A stretch of 9,154 nt of DNA, taken from the NCBI GenBank assembly GCA_910588075.1, contig CAJUOS010000064.1:1-9154 (forward strand). The letters are read 5' to 3'. This document shows positions 5,098 to 9,154 of the stretch, piece after piece (positions within the stretch are counted from its first letter, which is position 1; every line of letters starts with the position of its first letter). Under the pieces are notes generated by a model that saw only the letters and a program-made list of their open reading frames with translations, was not told the DNA's origin and searched no databases. A program made the position numbers and the translations under genes. This DNA comes from an uncultured Erysipelotrichaceae bacterium. Its GTDB lineage: Bacteria; Bacillota_I; Bacilli_A; Erysipelotrichales; Coprobacillaceae.

Positions 5098-6465
5098 ATG
5101 TTGAAAATATGTAAACTTAACAAAAATAAAGTTATAGAGCAAATTAACAACAAGATTCTTGATGGTATTATTGCGAGCAATAGTAATCTAATAGATGAAA
5201 TAATACTTTCTATGAATCATAATAAAATATTAAATTGTTTAAGTGCCTCTTTTTGTGATAAGAGAAAAAACAATTCTTTTATTCCGTTCCATTTTATTAT
5301 GGCTTTAGCAATTGCTGCAAAGATGAAAAGTAGAATGAGTTTGACCGATATTCCTTATGCTATTACTGATTATAGAACTTTAGCTTGTCTTGGATATGCC
5401 TCGATAAATACTGGTGATGATGGTTGGTTGAATGAAGGAACAATAAGACATTTGATTGGTAAATATAACGCCAAAGAATTATTTGATTATTATAATCAAA
5501 CTATTCAAAATTATGTATTTAAAGAAAATAATATTGAAGCCAATATTCATATTCTTGACTGTACAAATATTAGAGTTAATATTGATAATGAAAATTATGA
5601 AGGATCATCTTTAGCTCATGATCATAATACAAACGAATTATTTAGAGGATATAAACTTGCAACATTAAGAGGTATTATAAGTGATACAGGAATAATAGAA
5701 GAAATTCGCTTTGGTACTGCAAAAGTTCATGATTTAGAATTAAGTGAGGAAATGATAAAAACAACAAACTGTTTTCATGATGGTGATATATTGATAATGG
5801 ATAGAGGGTTTATTTCAAGAGAACTCATTAATTATCTTAAGACAAACCGTAATATTGATACATATATTCCAGTTAGAAAAAATATGGAAATCTTTGATCT
5901 TGCGGTAGGTATAGCAGAAACAACAGAGGATTGGCAAGCACATCCAACAAGAAAAGGACAATTGATTTGTCATGTTAATCATGTTGGCGAGTATTGGAGA
6001 AGTAAAAATAAAAAAGAAGATGTTGATTTAAATGCATGTGTAGTATGGTTTCAGGAAACACAAAATTATGCTGTTTTTGTAACTACAGATACTAGCAAAT
6101 CAGCAAAAGAAATTATCTTAACTTATCAGTTAAGACCTGAGATTGAAGAAGACTTTAGGCAGTTAAAAGATTTTTGGAAATTGGAAGACTTTCATAGTAC
6201 CAAGTTAAATATTATTAGTTTTCATATTATTTGTGTATTGTTTGGATATTTATTCTATCAGTTGTATTTGACTACTGAAGATGGTGAAAAGTATATTGGA
6301 AAATGTTTGCCTGTTATTTTAAAGAAATATAAAGAAGAGTTTTTGAATTATTTAGTTTTATTTAGTGGAGAATATTTTTGTGTTTTAAGCTTAAAAGAAT
6401 TTATAGAATTTAGAGATAGCTGCACTGAGGATGTTAAAGAGTATATGTTAAAATTTTTAAGATAA
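5098..6465 (+). CDS. IS4-family-type DDE transposase
   Basis: The 455-residue protein has a DDE transposase core (DDE_Tnp_1 type): Asp154 in HILDCTNIRV, Asp235 in ILIMDRGFIS, and the IS4 signature Y-x2-R-x3-E-x6-K as Y343, R346, E350 and K357 in YQLRPEIEEDFRQLK. All catalytic residues are present and the frame is intact, so it may be active. Residues about 1-120 form the usual helical DNA-binding part. The insertion between the second Asp and the Glu (about 240-340) is the beta-rich domain typical of IS4 relatives. A GTG at 5089 overlaps the ribosome site AAAGGAAG (5082-5089); the ATG at 5098 is 10 nt from AAAGGA, so I start there. I found no convincing terminal inverted repeats or target duplication. 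Confidence 0.85.
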   Translation: MLKICKLNKNKVIEQINNKILDGIIASNSNLIDEIILSMNHNKILNCLSASFCDKRKNNSFIPFHFIMALAIAAKMKSRMSLTDIPYAITDYRTLACLGYASINTGDDGWLNEGTIRHLIGKYNAKELFDYYNQTIQNYVFKENNIEANIHILDCTNIRVNIDNENYEGSSLAHDHNTNELFRGYKLATLRGIISDTGIIEEIRFGTAKVHDLELSEEMIKTTNCFHDGDILIMDRGFISRELINYLKTNRNIDTYIPVRKNMEIFDLAVGIAETTEDWQAHPTRKGQLICHVNHVGEYWRSKNKKEDVDLNACVVWFQETQNYAVFVTTDTSKSAKEIILTYQLRPEIEEDFRQLKDFWKLEDFHSTKLNIISFHIICVLFGYLFYQLYLTTEDGEKYIGKCLPVILKKYKEEFLNYLVLFSGEYFCVLSLKEFIEFRDSCTEDVKEYMLKFLR

Positions 6466-6550
6466 CGTTTATGTTTTTAACATGCTCAAAATTGCATATA
6501 TTTTAAATTTTTTCTGCATGCTCCATAATGTAAAGTGTTGTTTCACCATT

Positions 6551-6579
6551 TTTACTTTTATAGACATTTATGGTATAAT
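6551..6579 (+). promoter_or_regulatory. strong orphan promoter with extended -10
   Basis: TTTACT (6551-6556), a 17-nt spacer and a perfect TATAAT (6574-6579) preceded by TGG, making an extended -10. It is the best promoter in the gap, yet the next gene starts about 400 bp downstream. It may give a long leader to the YwgA-like operon, express a small RNA, or be left over from a decayed gene. Confidence 0.55.
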
Positions 6580-6635
6580 ATAAATGACATTAAAAAGAAC
6601 TATCTTATAGATAACAAAACTCGATATTATATTGA

Positions 6636-6806
6636 AAATATAAGGAAGATGTATTCTTCTCAGATACTGGTCTTTATGACCTAGGAAAGTTTGGAAACAT
6701 TTATTTCATTTTTTATATGAAGAATGAACTGAAAGATATATTGTATTATTTTGTGGTAAAACATAAAAGAAATTTTGTAAAGATATTTGATTTATTATGT
6801 ATTTAA
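6636..6806 (+). pseudogene. possible gene relic, 56 open codons without a good start
   Basis: A frame with no stop runs from 6636 to TAA at 6804-6806 and reads in part VFFSDTGLYDLGKFGN and NELKDILYYFVVKHKRNF. The only ATG, at 6717, lacks a ribosome site. The neighbouring frame upstream (6582-6680) is also open, so a frameshifted remnant is possible. In DNA this AT-rich a 56-codon open frame can also occur by chance, and I recognise no family. Confidence 0.2.
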
Positions 6807-6934
6807 GTATACAAAAGATAAATTATTATCATAATATATATTAGATAGTTTAAAATAAGAAGAAAGTTCAGTCATTAAGCAAGTGTGCTATAAATATTTT
6901 TGAAGACTTAATTTCCATTCTTTCTTAAAAAATA

Positions 6935-6963
6935 TTGATTATATATAAAAATAAGCGTAATAT
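6935..6963 (+). promoter_or_regulatory. promoter candidate of the YwgA-like/HD operon
   Basis: TTGATT (6935-6940), a 17-nt spacer and TAATAT (6958-6963). A perfect TATAAT (6961-6966) overlaps, but at 20 nt from the -35. The ribosome site GGAAGGTGA starts at 6977, so the leader would be short. Confidence 0.4.
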
Positions 6964-6990
6964 AATAAAAGTATACGGAAGGTGAAAAAA

Positions 6991-7461
6991 ATGTGTGATG
7001 TATTAAATGAAATTTATAAGGAAATTTATAAAGAAAAATTCAATTATGATAAATTAGATCATAGAATTAAATTGCAAAAGGCTGTTTACTTATTAGAAAA
7101 TATGGGTATATATGTTGGAGACTACAGTTTTTCATGGAATAAATATGGCCCATATTCTATAGGACTTGATTATGATGCAAAAAAATACTGTAAAGAAATA
7201 GAAAAAAAAGATGTTCCTTTTAGTGATGTCACAAAACAATGTTTTAATAAAGTTAGAGAATATTTGTCAGAAATTACTGTGTATGATCAAAAAGATTGGA
7301 TGGAATGTATAGCATCTTTACATTATTTAAAGCATGTTTTTCGTATTGATGACAATAATCTTATCAGTGAGTTGAAAAAAAGAAAACCATATTTAAATAA
7401 TGATACTGCTAACAATAAAGCGAAGGATATTGTTAATAATATTTCAATTGTAGGATTTTAG
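6991..7461 (+). CDS. YwgA/Panacea (SocA/DUF4065)-like protein
   Basis: A GTG at 6982 lies inside the ribosome site GGAAGGTGA (6977-6985). The ATG at 6991 is correctly spaced, giving 156 residues. Residues about 21-63 match the Panacea/YwgA pattern: HRIKLQKAVYLLE (24-37), a strand pair (YSFSW), then KYGPYS (51-56) and a helix. A second conserved-looking stretch is WMECIASLHYLKH (103-115). Panacea proteins include the SocA antitoxin and neutralise diverse toxins or act as proteolysis adaptors; B. subtilis YwgA has no known function. The stop is followed after 1 nt by the ATG of the HD hydrolase, so the two are co-translated. By analogy it may control that enzyme, which is inference. Confidence 0.7.
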   Translation: MCDVLNEIYKEIYKEKFNYDKLDHRIKLQKAVYLLENMGIYVGDYSFSWNKYGPYSIGLDYDAKKYCKEIEKKDVPFSDVTKQCFNKVREYLSEITVYDQKDWMECIASLHYLKHVFRIDDNNLISELKKRKPYLNNDTANNKAKDIVNNISIVGF

Positions 7462-7462
7462 T

Positions 7463-8962
7463 ATGACTAATAGAAGAAAAATAAAAGAAGATAATTATAA
7501 AATTGAATTTGTGGATAGAATTATTGATCCTGTTCATGGATTTATAGATTTAACACAAGTTGAAAAAGAAATTGTTGGTTTGCCTATTTTTAAAAGAATG
7601 CAGAGTTTGAAACAATTAAGTTTAACAAATTGGGTTTTTCCTGGTGCTGAGCATACAAGATATATGCATTCTTTAGGTGTTATGTATATTGCTGATTTGA
7701 TGGCAATTAACCTTAAGAAGTTAGATGGACATCCTAGATTTAATGATGGTGAACGTCAATTGTTACGCTTAGCAGGATTACTTCATGATATAGGTCACTA
7801 TCCACTATCACATGTAACAGAATATGTTTATAGTGATAATCTTCTTGAGGAAAATGATACTTTATTGGCAATAAATAAAAATGTTAAGAAAAAAATTGAT
7901 TCTTTATTAGATGATACAAAGATGCCTGAGTATATGAAGTCACGATCTTCCAAACCAATGCATCACGAAACAATGGGGAAAAAAGTTATTGAAAATGACA
8001 CAACTATAAAACAGATTATTAAAAAATATTGCCCATTCATAGATATTGAAGATATATGTGATATTATTGTAGGAAATATAGAGAGAAACCCTAAAATTTC
8101 AACTATGGTTCAGTTGATTCATTCTGAGTTAGATGCGGATGGAATAGATTATGTAATGAGAGATGCTTCTTTTTCTGGAACAAGTTACGGAAGTTTTGAA
8201 TTAGGTTTGTTACTAAGAAATTTAGTGGTCACTAATTATAATGGATTTGAGATTGTTGGAATTAAACCGAAAGGGATTTCAATAGTAGATCAGTATTTAA
8301 TTAGTAAATATTTTTCTTACACTCAAGTTATTTTTAACAAACATGTTGCTATATTTGACACAATGGTTGAGATTTTTTCTAATCATTTAATAAAATTATC
8401 CAAATCAACATACCCAAGTTCAATAGATTTAAATAAATATATTGAAAATCATATGACAAATGATGAATTTTTAAAATTTACAGATAGGTCGTTTTGGACT
8501 CAGTTAGATAATTTACAAAATAATGACTTAAAGGGAATTGTGCCAGAGTATGTAGTAAGGATTTTCGAAAAATTATCTCATTATCAGGAATTTAATATAA
8601 CGAAAAACGGAGAGATAATTATTACTTCAGATAATAAAGAAGATATACAAAATATACTAAAAAAATCGAATCTCTATTCATCTTTATTAAATGAAAATGA
8701 AGATAAATTATTTTTATATCACGTTAGAGGTTTTACTACAGAAATTCCTGAAAAAAATTATAGAGAATTAATTAATCAACTTGAATTAAAAGATGTTAAT
8801 GAAGAAAATTTTAAAAGTAAAAACGTATTAAGGTTACAAGAAGGCATAGCAATAATCGAGAATGGGAAAGCACCAAAATTGCTTGTCGATGATTCAAGAT
8901 CAATAATGAGTCATCTTTACAATACAAAAACATACATATTAAGACAGTATGATGTTGAATAA
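7463..8962 (+). CDS. HD-domain dNTP triphosphohydrolase (SAMHD1/YwfO-like)
   Basis: The 499-residue protein has the SAMHD1/YwfO signature: DPVHGFIDL (22-30), a QSLKQL stretch, and FPGAEHTRYMHSLGV (59-73). The metal and catalytic residues can be matched to SAMHD1: His69, His108-Asp109 in LLHDIGHYPLSH, His112 and His117, His168 in HHETMG, and Asp226 with Tyr230 in HSELDADGIDYVMRDA. These enzymes cleave dNTPs to deoxynucleosides and triphosphate; the enterococcal relative EF1143 is activated by dGTP. Residues about 380-499 form a lysine- and glutamate-rich C-terminal region, making it somewhat longer than usual. AGGA in the end of the preceding gene serves as ribosome site. The role could be dNTP pool control or, in this accessory setting, phage restriction by dNTP depletion. 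Confidence 0.85.
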   Translation: MTNRRKIKEDNYKIEFVDRIIDPVHGFIDLTQVEKEIVGLPIFKRMQSLKQLSLTNWVFPGAEHTRYMHSLGVMYIADLMAINLKKLDGHPRFNDGERQLLRLAGLLHDIGHYPLSHVTEYVYSDNLLEENDTLLAINKNVKKKIDSLLDDTKMPEYMKSRSSKPMHHETMGKKVIENDTTIKQIIKKYCPFIDIEDICDIIVGNIERNPKISTMVQLIHSELDADGIDYVMRDASFSGTSYGSFELGLLLRNLVVTNYNGFEIVGIKPKGISIVDQYLISKYFSYTQVIFNKHVAIFDTMVEIFSNHLIKLSKSTYPSSIDLNKYIENHMTNDEFLKFTDRSFWTQLDNLQNNDLKGIVPEYVVRIFEKLSHYQEFNITKNGEIIITSDNKEDIQNILKKSNLYSSLLNENEDKLFLYHVRGFTTEIPEKNYRELINQLELKDVNEENFKSKNVLRLQEGIAIIENGKAPKLLVDDSRSIMSHLYNTKTYILRQYDVE

Positions 8963-8965
8963 AAA

Positions 8966-9004
8966 AATATAGAAATAATTATAATAGAAGAATTATTCTA
9001 TATT
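8966..9004 (-). terminator. hairpin with U-run on the minus strand
   Basis: The arm 8966-8980 pairs with AATTATTCTATATT (8991-9004), a 14-bp stem with one bulged A and a 10-nt loop. On the minus strand it is followed by a run of seven T (8961-8967); on the plus strand no T-run follows. It would stop leftward transcription from entering the HD gene in antisense. Confidence 0.4.
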
Positions 9005-9080
9005 ATTGACAATTTAGGTAATTTAAAATCTAGCGTGGTGGATTCTAAAAAGTTTTAAAGTAATTACGTGATATGATGAA

Positions 9081-9109
9081 AGACCTACTTTGATGTAGGT
9101 CTCTTTTTT
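9081..9109 (+). terminator. strong terminator of the YwgA-like/HD operon
   Basis: AGACCTAC (9081-9088) and GTAGGTCT (9095-9102) form a perfect 8-bp stem with loop TTTGAT, followed by C and six T. It lies 119 bp after the HD gene stop; nothing coding is visible in between. Confidence 0.85.
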
Positions 9110-9114
9110 AAAAT

Positions 9115-9154
9115 TTAAAGTGCACCATTTGTCATATATTCATATTCTATATCA
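9115..9154 (-). CDS. possible C-terminal end of a minus-strand gene, partial
   Basis: On the minus strand an open frame enters from the right edge and ends in TAA at 9115-9117, reading DIEYEYMTNGAL. The ending lies just outside the terminator hairpin, as expected for a convergent neighbour. Twelve codons are too few to identify it or to exclude chance. Confidence 0.3.
   Translation of the reverse strand, partial: DIEYEYMTNGAL

Larger units (their letters stand above)
6466..6990. other. 525-bp region with no intact gene
   Basis: This very AT-rich stretch lies between the transposase stop and the YwgA-like gene. It should contain the right end of the insertion element, but no clear end is visible. 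It holds a 7-bp direct repeat CATGCTC (6481-6487 and 6517-6523), a promoter at 6551-6579, a short hairpin GGTC-TTTAT-GACC (6669-6681), an open frame without a start at 6636-6806, and a promoter candidate at 6935-6963. No tRNA, riboswitch or CRISPR structure is recognised. Confidence 0.5.

Noticed and set aside
5063..6550. Possible terminal inverted repeats of the insertion element: AATGGTAAAC (5063-5072) against GTTTCACCATT (6540-6550)
   Set aside because: The match needs a one-base gap, does not extend inward or outward, and the left copy lies within the transposase promoter. No flanking target duplication is visible.
6717..6806. 29-residue peptide starting at ATG 6717
   Set aside because: There is no ribosome site; it is more likely part of a relic or a chance open frame.
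1..9154. CRISPR array, tRNA or rRNA genes, known riboswitches
   Set aside because: No regularly spaced repeats, tRNA-like cloverleaf or conserved rRNA stretch was seen on either strand by eye.

Overview
The window is very AT-rich, with A/T-rich codon choice, strong AGGAGG-type ribosome sites and classic hairpin-plus-U-run terminators. This fits a low-G+C member of the Bacillota, perhaps a gut Clostridia or Erysipelotrichia species; the exact taxon is inference. The content is accessory: small orphan genes, regulators, a transposase and a two-gene nucleotide-metabolism module, with no ribosomal or core housekeeping gene.

Left part (1-1850). A 39-residue basic peptide gene lies on the minus strand at 117-236. 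It is followed by three small unrecognised genes in alternating orientation: 412-657 (+), 654-1145 (-) and 1257-1484 (+). A fourth, 1551-1808 (-), faces the third across a perfect 19-bp bidirectional terminator. The 163-residue product of 654-1145 has a Gly/Ser/Asn-rich beta motif and a hydrophobic C-terminal segment.

Middle part (1884-4275, minus strand). This is a cell-envelope operon. A membrane-anchored, extracytoplasmic protein gene starts at 4275 and is cut by one in-frame TAA at 3337-3339. The same frame then stays open for 233 more codons to 2635, so the locus is one 546-codon gene with a nonsense codon rather than two genes. A lipoprotein with an FxLYD-like C-terminal domain follows 16 bp downstream.

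Regulators and mobile element (4407-6465). A ribbon-helix-helix protein and an XRE repressor converge. The XRE gene diverges from a full-length IS4-type DDE transposase, and the shared intergenic region has overlapping promoters and a repeated palindrome, so the repressor may control both. Clear IS ends were not found.

Right part (6466-9154). A 525-bp gap holds a good orphan promoter and a possible gene relic. It leads to a tight two-gene operon: a YwgA/Panacea-like protein and a SAMHD1/YwfO-type HD dNTP triphosphohydrolase with its metal residues intact. A strong terminator follows, and the last bases may be the end of another minus-strand gene. The YwgA-like plus HD pair is the best candidate for a defence or toxin-antitoxin-like function, but the same pairing also occurs as an ordinary chromosomal pair in bacilli.
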